Shown here: piece by piece, positions 15,897 to 23,894 of the stretch | Position numbering within the stretch: the stretch's first letter is position 1 | How the letters are laid out: each line of letters begins with the position of its first letter | Source of the DNA: CAZEAP01 sp964510315 | Lineage (GTDB): Bacteria > Planctomycetota > Brocadiia > SM23-32 | Length of the DNA stretch: 64,000 bases | Assembly (NCBI GenBank): GCA_964510315.1 | Contig: CAZEAP010000021.1 | Location: 1-64,000, forward strand | Direction: 5' to 3' | Notes under the pieces: generated by a model | Databases searched by the model: none | Told to the model about the DNA's origin: nothing | What the model saw: the letters and a program-made list of their open reading frames with translations, nothing else | Made by a program: the position numbers and the translations under genes

Positions 15897-17297
15897 TCAG
15901 CGACGTCGGCTCCGCCGCCGACCTCCGGCGCCGGCACCAAAGCCGCTGTAGCGACGCATCTCGAGGTGCTCGTTGATACGCCGCACCAGGTCCAGGGTGA
16001 CCCCGACGACGATCAGGATACTGGTGCCTCCCAGGAACCCGGCGACGCCCCACTCTACCCCGAGAGAGGCCATCACGAACGTGGGCATCAGCGCAATGAC
16101 GACCAAAAACGAAGCGCCCGCCAGGGTGACGCGGTTCATGATGCCTTCCAGGTAGTCGGCCGTCCGGCGACCGGGGCGGATGCCGGGCACAAAGCTGCCG
16201 TAGCTCTGCAGGTTCTCGCTCATCTCCCGGGGGTTGAACACCACCGCCGTCCAGAAGTAACAGAAAAAGAAGATCAGCATTCCGTAGACGATCACATAGG
16301 TCATGGGCACCTGGCTGCCGGTGGGGCCGAAGGCTTCTTCCATCTTGACAAAGAAGTTGTACCAGAACCCTCCCTGGGCGCTCTGCATCCTTGCCCAGTG
16401 GGCGATGGTCTGGGGGAACTGCAGCAGCACCGAGGCGAATATGATCGGCAGCACGCCGGCCGCGTTCACCCGGAGGGGCAGATAGTGCTTCTGCCCTCCG
16501 TAGATCTTGGGGCCCCGCACGTGCTTCTGCTGCTGCACGGGAATACGCCGCTCTCCTCGGGTGATAAAAATGACCGCCACGACCACGCCGATGAACAGGG
16601 CCAGCAGCAGCACCACCTTCAGGATGGCGTTCTGCTGGCTTTCCTCGGTTCGTATCTGGTGGCTCATCTGGTAGACCGCCGTGGGCAAGCGGGCCAGGAT
16701 GTTGATCATGATGATCATCGATATGCCGTTGCCGATGCCGTGTTCGTCGATCTGCTCGCCGATCCACATCAAAAACAGCGTGCCGGTGGTCAGGAAAAAG
16801 GCTCCGATTGCCAGGAACTGCACCATGCCCAGCCAGCTCTCCGGGAAACCACCCGCCACGATGCTGACCCCGCCCACCCGCATGCCCAGCAGCGCCCGCA
16901 GCAGGATAGTGCCCTGCAAGAGGCAGACGAAGACGGTGGTCAGCCGGGTATACTGGTTCAACTTCCTCTGCCCGGCCCTGCCCTGCCGGCGCAGCTCCTC
17001 CAGCCGGGGAATAACGTTGGACAGAAGAGTGAAGATAATCGAGGTTGTGATGTAGGGCATGATACCGAGGCCGAAGATGGCCCCTTTGCCCATGGCTCCG
17101 CCGCTGAACAGGTTCAGCAGACCCAGCACGCCGCCCCCTACCCTGCGGAAGTGCTCCTGAAGGGCGGCCACGTTGATGCTGGGCAGGGGCACGTAGGCAC
17201 CCACGCGGCACAGTGCCAGAAGACCCAGCGTGATGAGAATCTTGCGCCGCAGTTGGGGTATGCGCCAGGCGTTGCCCAGTTGTTCGGCAAGTGCCAT
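15897..17297 (-). CDS. secY: Protein translocase subunit SecY
   Basis: SecY is the channel of the general secretion machinery in the inner membrane. The 466-residue protein has about ten membrane segments, the PLPSINVAAL and GGAMGKGAIFGLGIMPYITT stretch of the first periplasmic/plug region, and the cytoplasmic loops ending GIRPGRRTADYLE. The C-terminus is strongly basic (GRRRSRRR). It abuts rplO with no gap. Confidence 0.96.
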   Translation of the reverse strand: MALAEQLGNAWRIPQLRRKILITLGLLALCRVGAYVPLPSINVAALQEHFRRVGGGVLGLLNLFSGGAMGKGAIFGLGIMPYITTSIIFTLLSNVIPRLEELRRQGRAGQRKLNQYTRLTTVFVCLLQGTILLRALLGMRVGGVSIVAGGFPESWLGMVQFLAIGAFFLTTGTLFLMWIGEQIDEHGIGNGISMIIMINILARLPTAVYQMSHQIRTEESQQNAILKVVLLLALFIGVVVAVIFITRGERRIPVQQQKHVRGPKIYGGQKHYLPLRVNAAGVLPIIFASVLLQFPQTIAHWARMQSAQGGFWYNFFVKMEEAFGPTGSQVPMTYVIVYGMLIFFFCYFWTAVVFNPREMSENLQSYGSFVPGIRPGRRTADYLEGIMNRVTLAGASFLVVIALMPTFVMASLGVEWGVAGFLGGTSILIVVGVTLDLVRRINEHLEMRRYSGFGAGAGGRRRSRRR

Positions 17298-17801
17298 TTA
17301 GCGCTCCGTCGGCAGTTCCGAGGCTTTCATCTTGTTTCGGACCGGTCGGCTGGGACCGGGAATCTCCTCCGTCGAGCCGCCGGCGGCTTCGATCTTTTCC
17401 ACCGCACTCCCGCTGAATGCGTTGGCCCGCACCGTGAGGGCCTTCTGCAGTTCCCCGTCGCCCAGCACTTTGACCCCGCTGCGGCCCATCTGTTTGACCA
17501 ATCCCTCCTCCCGCAGCTCCTCCGGACCCACCAGGGTGCCGTCGGGGAAGCGGTTCAACTGGCCGACGTTGACGACTGAGAACTCGTTGCGGAACGGTGC
17601 ATTGGAGAAGCCCCGCTTGGGCAGCCGTCGCCAGAGGGGCACCACGCCGCCGGTCATACCGCGGCTGGACCAGCCGCTGCGGCTGCGTGCGCCGTTGTGG
17701 CCGCGTCCACAGGTCTTGCCGCGATTGCTCCCCCGGCCCCGGCCGACGCGCTTCCGTTTCTCCCGGGGGTCACGTCGCTTTTTGGCATCCGCAAGGTCCA
17801 T
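17298..17801 (-). CDS. rplO: 50S ribosomal protein L15
   Basis: L15 is a late-assembly 50S protein with a long basic N-terminal extension that threads into 23S rRNA. The 167-residue product has RKRVGRGRGSNRGKTCGRGH and the GFSNAPFRNEFSVVNVGQLN core. It directly follows rpsE; rpmD (L30), which usually lies between them, is missing. Confidence 0.95.
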   Translation of the reverse strand: MDLADAKKRRDPREKRKRVGRGRGSNRGKTCGRGHNGARSRSGWSSRGMTGGVVPLWRRLPKRGFSNAPFRNEFSVVNVGQLNRFPDGTLVGPEELREEGLVKQMGRSGVKVLGDGELQKALTVRANAFSGSAVEKIEAAGGSTEEIPGPSRPVRNKMKASELPTER

Positions 17802-17803
17802 CT

Positions 17804-18469
17804 CTAATCTCCTTCGCCGGGCTCGGGGGCGGTTTCGTCCTGTTGTTCCTGCTCTTCTGCGCTCTCCTCGGCCTGCTGCGGTGTTGGCTCTTCGGCGCCT
17901 GTGCTCCCCTCCGTCTCTTCGGTTTCAGGGGCCTCGGCGTGCGTTTCGGCTTCGGGCTTCTTCTTCTCGGTCTGGGGGTGACGGAGGTTGATCTCTACTC
18001 CGCGCAGCCGACTGACTTCCTCGGCGGAGCGCAGGCTGCGCAGGGCGTTCATGGTGGCTTTTGCGACGTTGACGGCGTTGGTGCTGCCGTAGACTTTCGT
18101 GAGGATGTTGCGCACGCCAAGCACCTCCAGCACGGCCCGGACGGTGGCCCCGGCTTTCACGCCCGTTCCGGGGCGGGCCGGCTTCAGCATAACGCGGGCG
18201 GCGTTCTGCTCTCCTTCCACCTCGTGAGCGATGGTGTCGCCCACCATCTGCACGTCCAGCATGTCGGCACTGGCCTTCTTATTGGCCTTTTCGATGGCCT
18301 GAGGAACGCCTCGGGCTTTCCCGTAGCCCAGGCCGACCCGGCCCTTTCCGTCTCCCACCACCACCAGTGCTGCCACGCTCAGGCTGGTTCCGCCCTTTGT
18401 GACCTTGGTGGGGAAACGGATGTCGATGACTTCTTCCAACAGTCCAGCATCTGTTTCTCTTATCGCCAT
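17804..18469 (-). CDS. rpsE: 30S ribosomal protein S5 with acidic tail
   Basis: S5 shapes the mRNA entry site and affects decoding accuracy. The dsRNA-binding-like N-terminal half (VTKGGTSLSVAALVVVGDG, GLGYGKARGVPQAI) and the C-terminal half (TGVKAGATVRAVLEVLGVRN) are standard. At 221 residues it exceeds the usual 165-175 because of a C-terminal tail of roughly 50 residues rich in Glu, Pro and Ala. The tail resembles those on L17 and the probable NusA. Confidence 0.96.
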   Translation of the reverse strand: MAIRETDAGLLEEVIDIRFPTKVTKGGTSLSVAALVVVGDGKGRVGLGYGKARGVPQAIEKANKKASADMLDVQMVGDTIAHEVEGEQNAARVMLKPARPGTGVKAGATVRAVLEVLGVRNILTKVYGSTNAVNVAKATMNALRSLRSAEEVSRLRGVEINLRHPQTEKKKPEAETHAEAPETEETEGSTGAEEPTPQQAEESAEEQEQQDETAPEPGEGD

Positions 18470-18499
18470 GTGGTCTCCTGTCGAAACGACGGCGAGGAC

Positions 18500-18883
18500 T
18501 CAGAAGCCCTCCGCGCCGGCCTCCTCGAACTTTTTCCTTGCCGCTTCGGCCAGCGCTTTGACGCGACCATGATATTTGTATCCTCCGCGATCGAACACCA
18601 CCGCCCCGATGTCTTCCTCCAGACATCTCTGGGCCACCAGTTCTCCCACCCTGGCGGCCCCGTCCACGGTGTTGCTCTTTTCGACTGTTTCGCGGACCTC
18701 CGGACTCAGGGTTGAGCAGGCCACAAGGGTGTGCTGGTTCCAGTCGTCGACAACCTGGGCGTAGATGTGCTGGTCGCTGCGGGAGACGCACAGCCGTGGC
18801 TTCTCGGGTGTGCCCTCGACCATCTTGCGCACGCGGCGGTGCCTTTTTTCGCGCAGGGCCCTTTTTTCTTTGCCTTTTTTCAT
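18500..18883 (-). CDS. rplR: 50S ribosomal protein L18
   Basis: L18 binds 5S rRNA and joins it to the 50S central protuberance. The 127-residue sequence has a basic N-terminus (REKRHRRVRKMVEGTPEKPR), LCVSRSDQHIYAQVVDD, and the C-terminal VVFDRGGYKYHGRVKALAEAARKKF signature. It is spaced 30 bases from rpsE. Confidence 0.96.
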   Translation of the reverse strand: MKKGKEKRALREKRHRRVRKMVEGTPEKPRLCVSRSDQHIYAQVVDDWNQHTLVACSTLSPEVRETVEKSNTVDGAARVGELVAQRCLEEDIGAVVFDRGGYKYHGRVKALAEAARKKFEEAGAEGF

Positions 18884-18898
18884 CGTCTCGCGCCGGCG

Positions 18899-19471
18899 TT
18901 ACTGCAGTCCAGTGAACGCCTTGCCCTCCTTGCGTCGAACGTATTCTCCAGCGTAGCGGACGCCCTTCCCCTTGTAGGGTTCCGGGGGACGGGCCTCCCG
19001 CACTCGGGCGGCGAACTGCCCGACCTTCTCCTTGTCGGGGCCTTTCACGGTGAACCGCGCCGGGTTGTCCTGCTGGGCGTTGGTCTGCTCGATGTCGACC
19101 GACATGTCGTCCGGCAACTCAAATGTGATCGGATGGCAGTAGCCGAGCTGGAGGACCAGATTGCTGCCGCGGACCTCCACGCTGTAACCCATGCCGTAGA
19201 TCTCCAGTTCCTTGGAGAAACCTTCGTGCACGCCCTGCACCATGTTGGCCAGCAGGCTGCGGTGCAGGCCGTGGAGGCTGCGAGCGCGGCGGTCGTCGCG
19301 CCTCCGGCGCACCTCCAGAGCCGGTCCCTCCTCCCGGAAGACCACCTCCAGCACATCGGGCACCTCGTGCTGAAGCTCGCCCAGTTTACCTTTGACGCCG
19401 ACGTGGTCGTCTTCCACGGTGACCTCAACGCCGTCCGGCACGGCTATGGGTTGCTGTCCTATGCGCGACAT
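18899..19471 (-). CDS. rplF: 50S ribosomal protein L6
   Basis: L6 lies near the factor-binding stalk base of the 50S subunit. The 190 residues start MSRIGQQPIAVPDGVEVTVE and contain two related domains; the second carries the GPDKEKVGQFAARVREARPP and YKGKGVRY signature. It is followed after 15 bases by rplR. Confidence 0.96.
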   Translation of the reverse strand: MSRIGQQPIAVPDGVEVTVEDDHVGVKGKLGELQHEVPDVLEVVFREEGPALEVRRRRDDRRARSLHGLHRSLLANMVQGVHEGFSKELEIYGMGYSVEVRGSNLVLQLGYCHPITFELPDDMSVDIEQTNAQQDNPARFTVKGPDKEKVGQFAARVREARPPEPYKGKGVRYAGEYVRRKEGKAFTGLQ

Positions 19472-19495
19472 CTGGTCAACCTCGCTGGGAGGAAC

Positions 19496-19891
19496 TCAAT
19501 AGACGGAGCACACCACTTCGCCGCCGACGTTCGCCCGGCGGCATTCCCGATCGCTCAGCACGCCCTGTCCGGTGGAGACGACCCAGATGCCCAGGCCGTT
19601 GCGCACGTAGCCCAGTTCGTCGACGCCCCGGTAGACACGGCGTCCGGGCTTGGAGACCCGCTGGATGGACCGGATGACATCCTCATCCAGCGGTCCGTAT
19701 TTCAGCCAGATTTTCAGCAGGCTGTCAGGTGGCTCACCCGCGACCCGATAGTCCTCGATGAAGCCTTCATCCCGCAGCACGCGGGCGATATTCTCCTTCA
19801 GCTTCGAGGCGGGCATCTCGACGGTGTCGTGGCGCGCAGCCAAGGCGTTGCGGATTCGGGTGAGCATATCGGCGACGGGGTCTGTCATCAT
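19496..19891 (-). CDS. rpsH: 30S ribosomal protein S8
   Basis: S8 is a central-domain 16S rRNA-binding protein and, in enterobacteria, the spc-operon repressor. The 131-residue sequence has DPVADMLTRIRNALAARHD at the N-terminus and the C-terminal GLGIWVVSTGQGVLSDREC. Its order after rpsN and before rplF is canonical. Confidence 0.96.
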   Translation of the reverse strand: MMTDPVADMLTRIRNALAARHDTVEMPASKLKENIARVLRDEGFIEDYRVAGEPPDSLLKIWLKYGPLDEDVIRSIQRVSKPGRRVYRGVDELGYVRNGLGIWVVSTGQGVLSDRECRRANVGGEVVCSVY

Positions 19892-19946
19892 TTGGGACGG
19901 TTCCTTCGATTCCGCTCGAGAGTTTCGATGCTCTTTCGGCCCGGCC

Positions 19947-20132
19947 CTACCAGCTTGCCTTGGTAACTCCGGGGATCTTCCCCTCGCTGGCCAGCCTCCG
20001 GAAGCAGATGCGGCAGACGCGAAACTTACGCATGTAGCCGCGGACGCGGCCGCAGAGACGGCACCGATTATTCTTGCGCGTGCTGTACTTCGGCTCGCGC
20101 ATTGATTTTTCTACCTGCGCTTTGCGAGCCAT
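19947..20132 (-). CDS. rpsN: 30S ribosomal protein S14, zinc (type Z) form
   Basis: S14 helps assemble the 30S head. At 61 residues with CRLCGRVRGYMRKFRVCRIC it is the short, zinc-binding type Z rather than the ~100-residue zinc-free form. The C-terminal FRRLASEGKIPGVTKASW is typical. No second S14 copy is visible in the window. Confidence 0.97.
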   Translation of the reverse strand: MARKAQVEKSMREPKYSTRKNNRCRLCGRVRGYMRKFRVCRICFRRLASEGKIPGVTKASW

Positions 20133-20178
20133 CCGTTGGCTCTACCTCCTTCTCTGAACGACTTCTGTTCCTGTCGGG

Positions 20179-20778
20179 TTATCTTCGGAACGGCATGCCC
20201 AGCATGCTCAAAAGCTCGTAAGCCTCCTGGTCGTTTCGGGCGGTGGTCACTATGGTCACGTCCATTCCGAATATGTAATTCAGCGAGTCCAGGTCCAGCT
20301 CCGGGAAAACGCCGGCTTCGTCGATTCCCAGGCTGTAGTTGCCGGTCCCGTCGAAGGAGTCCGGCGGGAGTCCCCGGAAGTCGCGCACACGCGGGAGGGC
20401 GACGCTGATCAGCCGGTCCAGGAACTCGTACATCCGCTCCCGCCGCAGGGTGACCTTCACCCCGATGGGGCGCCCTTCGCGCAGGTGGAAGCCGGCCACG
20501 CTCTGACGGGCCCTGGTGATGACCGGCTGCTGGCCGGTGACCACGCGCAACGTCTCGGCCGCGTCCTCCAGGGCGGCCGAGTCCTCCACGGCCTCGCCGA
20601 CTCCGATGTTGAGGACGATTTTGCTCAGCCGGGGAGCGGCCAGGTCGTTCTCCAGGCCGAAACGCTCCCTCAGCCGGGGGACAACTTCCTCCCGGTACTG
20701 GACCTTCAGCCTCGGCTGGTAGTGCTCCTGCCGGCCGGGAGCTTCTTGCTCGGTCGCCTGTTCGGTCTGTTCGCTCAT
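20179..20778 (-). CDS. rplE: 50S ribosomal protein L5
   Basis: L5 binds 5S rRNA and the P-site tRNA elbow. The 199-residue product has APRLSKIVLNIGVGEAVED, the TGQQPVITRARQSVAGFHLR motif and the LGIDEAGVFPELDLDS stretch. The first 20 or so residues (Glu/Gln-rich) extend beyond the usual start and may be an extension or an upstream mis-start; no better initiation codon was found. Confidence 0.96.
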   Translation of the reverse strand: MSEQTEQATEQEAPGRQEHYQPRLKVQYREEVVPRLRERFGLENDLAAPRLSKIVLNIGVGEAVEDSAALEDAAETLRVVTGQQPVITRARQSVAGFHLREGRPIGVKVTLRRERMYEFLDRLISVALPRVRDFRGLPPDSFDGTGNYSLGIDEAGVFPELDLDSLNYIFGMDVTIVTTARNDQEAYELLSMLGMPFRR

Positions 20779-20806
20779 TCGGTCGATACCAGGGGGTGCC
20801 AGGGGC

Positions 20807-21166
20807 TTACTCAGGTTTGGGGATTTCAGCGCCGCATTTGGCGCAGACGCGCAGCTTCCGGCCGTCCTCGGTGATCGAGGTGCGCGTGCGCACCGGGCGG
20901 TCGTGTCGTTCGCATTCTCGATTGGGGCAGATCAACATGACGTTGGACGCGTGGATGGGGGCCTCGATCTGTACGCGCCCGCCCTGGGGATTTTCCCGGG
21001 TGGGACGCATGTGCTTCCAGACCATATTGATCCCTTCCACCACCACGCGGCCCTCCCGGGGCAGCGCCCGGAGGATTCTGCCCCGGGCCCCGCGGTAGTT
21101 CCCGGCGGTCACTTCCACGGTGTCGCCGCGTCGCACGTGGAGCTTTTGTTGGGTTTTACGTGCCAT
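20807..21166 (-). CDS. rplX: 50S ribosomal protein L24 with Cys-pair C-terminus
   Basis: L24 starts 50S assembly at the 5' end of 23S rRNA. The 119-residue protein shows the KOW motif (VRRGDTVEVTAGNYRGARGR) and GRVVVEGINMVWKH. The C-terminal half carries C-X4-C and C-X2-C pairs (ICPNRECE and CAKCG), suggesting a zinc-stabilised ribbon. Confidence 0.95.
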   Translation of the reverse strand: MARKTQQKLHVRRGDTVEVTAGNYRGARGRILRALPREGRVVVEGINMVWKHMRPTRENPQGGRVQIEAPIHASNVMLICPNRECERHDRPVRTRTSITEDGRKLRVCAKCGAEIPKPE

Positions 21167-21171
21167 CTCGC

Positions 21172-21540
21172 TCAGACTACCTCGGGGGCAAGACTGATGA
21201 TTCTCATGAAATTCTTCCGGCGCAGCTCCCGGGCGACGGCCCCGAAGATGCGTGTGCCGCGGGGATTCCCGTCGGGCTGGAGCAGGACGACGGCGTTGCG
21301 GTCGAAGCGCACGTAGCTGCCGTCATCGCGCCGAAGCGGCGACCTGGTCCTGACCACCACTCCCCGCACGAGTTCGCCTCTCTTGACGTCGCTTCCGGGA
21401 ATCACCCTGATGATGCTGCCGACCACCAGATCGCCGATGCGCGCGTAGGCGTGGCGGCTTCCGCCCAGCACCTTCACGCATCGCACGGCGCGGGCGCCGG
21501 TATTGTCCGCAACGTCCAAAACTGTCTGTTCCTGAATCAC
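21172..21540 (-). CDS. rplN: 50S ribosomal protein L14
   Basis: L14 forms an intersubunit bridge and binds the silencing factor RsfS. The 122-residue protein begins VIQEQTVLDVADNTGAR and includes the VRCVKVLGGSRHAYARIGD signature. GTG 21540 is chosen over a far-upstream ATG because GGAGG lies upstream of it and the longer form overlaps rpsQ with a non-family N-terminus. Confidence 0.96.
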   Translation of the reverse strand: MIQEQTVLDVADNTGARAVRCVKVLGGSRHAYARIGDLVVGSIIRVIPGSDVKRGELVRGVVVRTRSPLRRDDGSYVRFDRNAVVLLQPDGNPRGTRIFGAVARELRRKNFMRIISLAPEVV

Positions 21541-21572
21541 GCTAAGCCTCCACTGCGTGCTACACCTGCGCC

Positions 21573-21887
21573 TCAGGTGCCGGGGCCGCCTTCGGCGCTG
21601 CCGGGTAGTTCGACGGATGCGGCGGACGGGCGGCGAATGATCCGCAGCAGGCGCCACCGTTTCCTCCGGGACAGGGGGCGGGTGCTCTCGATCTCCACCA
21701 CGTCCCCTTCCCTGGCCTCATTGTGCGGGTCATGAGCCATGAAGGTTGACTTACGCCGCAGGTACTTTCCATAGAGGGGGTGGCGCTTCAGGCGTTCAAC
21801 CGTCACGGTGATGGTCTTGTCCATCTTGTCGCTTTTGACCACTCCCTGGAAGCGCTTCTTTCCGGGTTTGTCTGTCTGCTTCATCAC
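21573..21887 (-). CDS. rpsQ: 30S ribosomal protein S17
   Basis: S17 is an OB-fold primary 16S rRNA binder. The 104-residue product has KKRFQGVVKSDKMDKTITVT, KRHPLYGKYLRRKSTFMAHD and GDVVEIESTRPLSRRKRWRL, all standard. A short Pro/Gly/Glu tail extends the C-terminus. Confidence 0.96.
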   Translation of the reverse strand: MMKQTDKPGKKRFQGVVKSDKMDKTITVTVERLKRHPLYGKYLRRKSTFMAHDPHNEAREGDVVEIESTRPLSRRKRWRLLRIIRRPSAASVELPGSAEGGPGT

Positions 21888-21928
21888 GCCTGCTCATTCT
21901 CCGTTTGGGGCGCCGACCGGAACTGCAG

Positions 21929-22144
21929 CTAAGTTGTTTTCGGGCCGGTCTGGTCTGCCGTTTCCATCTCCCGGAGCACCGTTTTGTATCGGGCGATGTC
22001 CCTGCGTAGGCGTCCGCGGCGGCTGGTGTCGGGATTCTCTTCGGCCTGCCACTGGAAGTTCAGGTCGAAAAGCTCCCTCTGCAGCTCCCGCAGATCACGC
22101 CGCAGGTCTTCCGGTGCCCTTCCTCTGAGTTCGCTGGCTCTCAT
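21929..22144 (-). CDS. rpmC: 50S ribosomal protein L29
   Basis: L29 lies at the polypeptide exit and docks trigger factor and SRP. The 71-residue two-helix protein has LRELQRELFDLNFQWQAEEN and RLRRDIARYKTVLREME. Its ATG overlaps the rplP stop by 4 bases. Confidence 0.95.
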   Translation of the reverse strand: MRASELRGRAPEDLRRDLRELQRELFDLNFQWQAEENPDTSRRGRLRRDIARYKTVLREMETADQTGPKTT

Positions 22145-22560
22145 GCCCGCACCCTCCGATGGGCCAGCCGGGTCTTTACCGGCAGTTTGTGGGCAACGCG
22201 GGCGAAGGCCCTGAGGGCCAGAGGCTCGGGCACGCCGCTCAGCTCGTATATGATGGTGCCGGGCTTCACCTCGGTCACCCAGTGGGATATCTCCCCCTTG
22301 CCCTTCCCCATTCTCGTCTCGGTCGGGGTTGCGGTCATGCTCTTATGGGGGAAGACGCGGGTGACAAGTTTGCCTTCCCGGCGCAGGAAATGCATCACGG
22401 CCAGCCGGCCGGCCTCCAACTGCTGGGCGGTGATGACGCCGCGCTCCAGTGCCTGCAGGCCGTATTCGCCGAAGACCACGCGGTTTCCCCGCGATGCCTT
22501 CCCCTTCGTTTTGCCCCGCTGGAATTTGCGGTGCTTAACGCGCTTGGGCATCAGAGGCAT
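22141..22560 (-). CDS. rplP: 50S ribosomal protein L16
   Basis: L16 organises the A site of the 50S subunit. The protein has 139 residues and begins MPLMPKRVKHRKFQRGKTKG. It contains FGEYGLQALERGVITAQQLE and the TRMGKGKGEISHWV loop. ATG 22560 has GGAGG with a 6-base spacer; the second ATG (22551) is possible. The start lies inside the end of rpsC (26-base overlap). Confidence 0.96.
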   Translation of the reverse strand: MPLMPKRVKHRKFQRGKTKGKASRGNRVVFGEYGLQALERGVITAQQLEAGRLAVMHFLRREGKLVTRVFPHKSMTATPTETRMGKGKGEISHWVTEVKPGTIIYELSGVPEPLALRAFARVAHKLPVKTRLAHRRVRA

Positions 22561-23218
22561 CTTCGTCCTCCTCCCGTTTGAACTTCTCGCCCGGCGGCAA
22601 CAGGCCACGGTTGACCCAGACCTTCACGCCGATGTGGCCGTACTTGGTCCGCGCCTCGGTAAAGCCGTAATCGATCTGCGCCCTCAGGGTCTGCAGCGGG
22701 AACTTACCCTCGATCACTTTCTCCCGCCTCGACATGTCCGAGCCGCCCAGCCGGCCGGCCAGCTCGATCTTGACCCCTTCGGCGCCGTGGTTCATGGTCA
22801 TCTCCACGGATCGTCGCATGGCACGGCGGAAGGAGGTGCGCCGCTCGATCTGCTGGGCCAGGTCTTCAGCCACCAGTTGCGCGTCGAGCTGGGGTTCCCG
22901 CACTTCCTCCACGCTGATCTCCACGTTCCGTCCGGTCAGCTCCTCCAGGTCGTTCTTCAGTCGTTCCACCTCTACCCCGCGTCGGCCGATGACCAGGCCC
23001 GGGCGGGCGCAGTGGACGGTTACCTGCACCTGATCGCGTGTGCGTTCGATCAGGATGCGCGATATGCCGGCGTAGTAGTACTGGTGCTTGGTATAGGTGC
23101 GGATATGCTCGTCCTCGACCAGGTACTCGCCGAAGGTTTTCTTATCGGCGACCCAGTGGGACCGCCAGTCTTCCGTGATACCCACTCTGAGGCTTGTCGG
23201 GCGTACTTTCTGTCCCAT
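22535..23218 (-). CDS. rpsC: 30S ribosomal protein S3
   Basis: S3 lines the mRNA entry tunnel and has helicase activity with S4 and S5. The 227-residue protein has the N-terminal MGQKVRPTSLRVGITEDWRS, the KH domain with GRRGVEVERLKNDL, and the C-terminal SDMSRREKVIEGKFPLQTLR half. The tail is short and acidic. Confidence 0.96.
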   Translation of the reverse strand: MGQKVRPTSLRVGITEDWRSHWVADKKTFGEYLVEDEHIRTYTKHQYYYAGISRILIERTRDQVQVTVHCARPGLVIGRRGVEVERLKNDLEELTGRNVEISVEEVREPQLDAQLVAEDLAQQIERRTSFRRAMRRSVEMTMNHGAEGVKIELAGRLGGSDMSRREKVIEGKFPLQTLRAQIDYGFTEARTKYGHIGVKVWVNRGLLPPGEKFKREEDEDASDAQAR

Positions 23219-23227
23219 TTGTTCTCC

Positions 23228-23560
23228 TTACTGTCCGTCGTCCAGCACAACGTGAATATGGGAGGTGCGCCCCTTGATCGTCACGCCACGCCGCGACCAC
23301 CACTCGCCTTTCTTGCGCGTGGGGCCCTCGTTCACATACGCCTCCTCCACCGTCAGGTTCTCCATGTCGGCTTCCAGGCTCTCGTCGGCGTTGGCCATGG
23401 CGGAGCGCAGCACCTTGTCCACCATGTGGGCGGCCCTCCGGGGCGTAGCCCGCAGTATCTGCAGCGCATCATTGACGTGCTTCCCCCGGATCAGGTCCAC
23501 CACGTCCCGGGCCTTCCGGGCGGAGATGGGCGCGTATTTGTGACTTGCTCGAAATTCCAT
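23228..23560 (-). CDS. rplV: 50S ribosomal protein L22
   Basis: L22 reaches into the exit tunnel with a long hairpin. The 110-residue product starts MEFRASHKYAPISARKARDV and ends with GPTRKKGEWWSRRGVTIKGR and SHIHVVLDD. ATG 23560 is preferred over an ATG at 23641, which would add 27 low-complexity residues and overlap rpsS by 32 bases. Confidence 0.94.
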   Translation of the reverse strand: MEFRASHKYAPISARKARDVVDLIRGKHVNDALQILRATPRRAAHMVDKVLRSAMANADESLEADMENLTVEEAYVNEGPTRKKGEWWSRRGVTIKGRTSHIHVVLDDGQ

Positions 23561-23609
23561 TGCTCGTCTCTCGTCTGCTGACCGGTACGGTGCGGAGGGG
23601 GGCCTTCCC

Positions 23610-23888
23610 TCAGGCGCTCGAGGGGGGCCTTCGTCCGCCATGACCCCGGAAGATGCGGGTCAGGGCAAACTCGCCCAGCTTGTGGCCCACCATGTCTTCG
23701 GTGATGAAGACCTTCTCGAACGATTTCCCGTTGTGCACCAGGAACGTATGGCCGACGAAGTCGGGGATTATGGTGCAGGCCCGGGCCCAGGTTCGGATCG
23801 GCTCCCGTCCGCCGCTGTCCTTCTGCTGCATTACCTTGCGCAGAAGCTTCTCGTCAACATAAGGTCCTTTTTTCAGGGATCTGCCCAT
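23610..23888 (-). CDS. rpsS: 30S ribosomal protein S19
   Basis: S19 pairs with S13 in the 30S head. The 92-residue sequence begins MGRSLKKGPYVDEKLLRKV and contains TIIPDFVGHTFLVHNGKSFE and the GHKLGEFALTRIFRGHGG signature. It follows rplB after 6 bases. Confidence 0.97.
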   Translation of the reverse strand: MGRSLKKGPYVDEKLLRKVMQQKDSGGREPIRTWARACTIIPDFVGHTFLVHNGKSFEKVFITEDMVGHKLGEFALTRIFRGHGGRRPPSSA

Positions 23889-23894
23889 TCAGTC

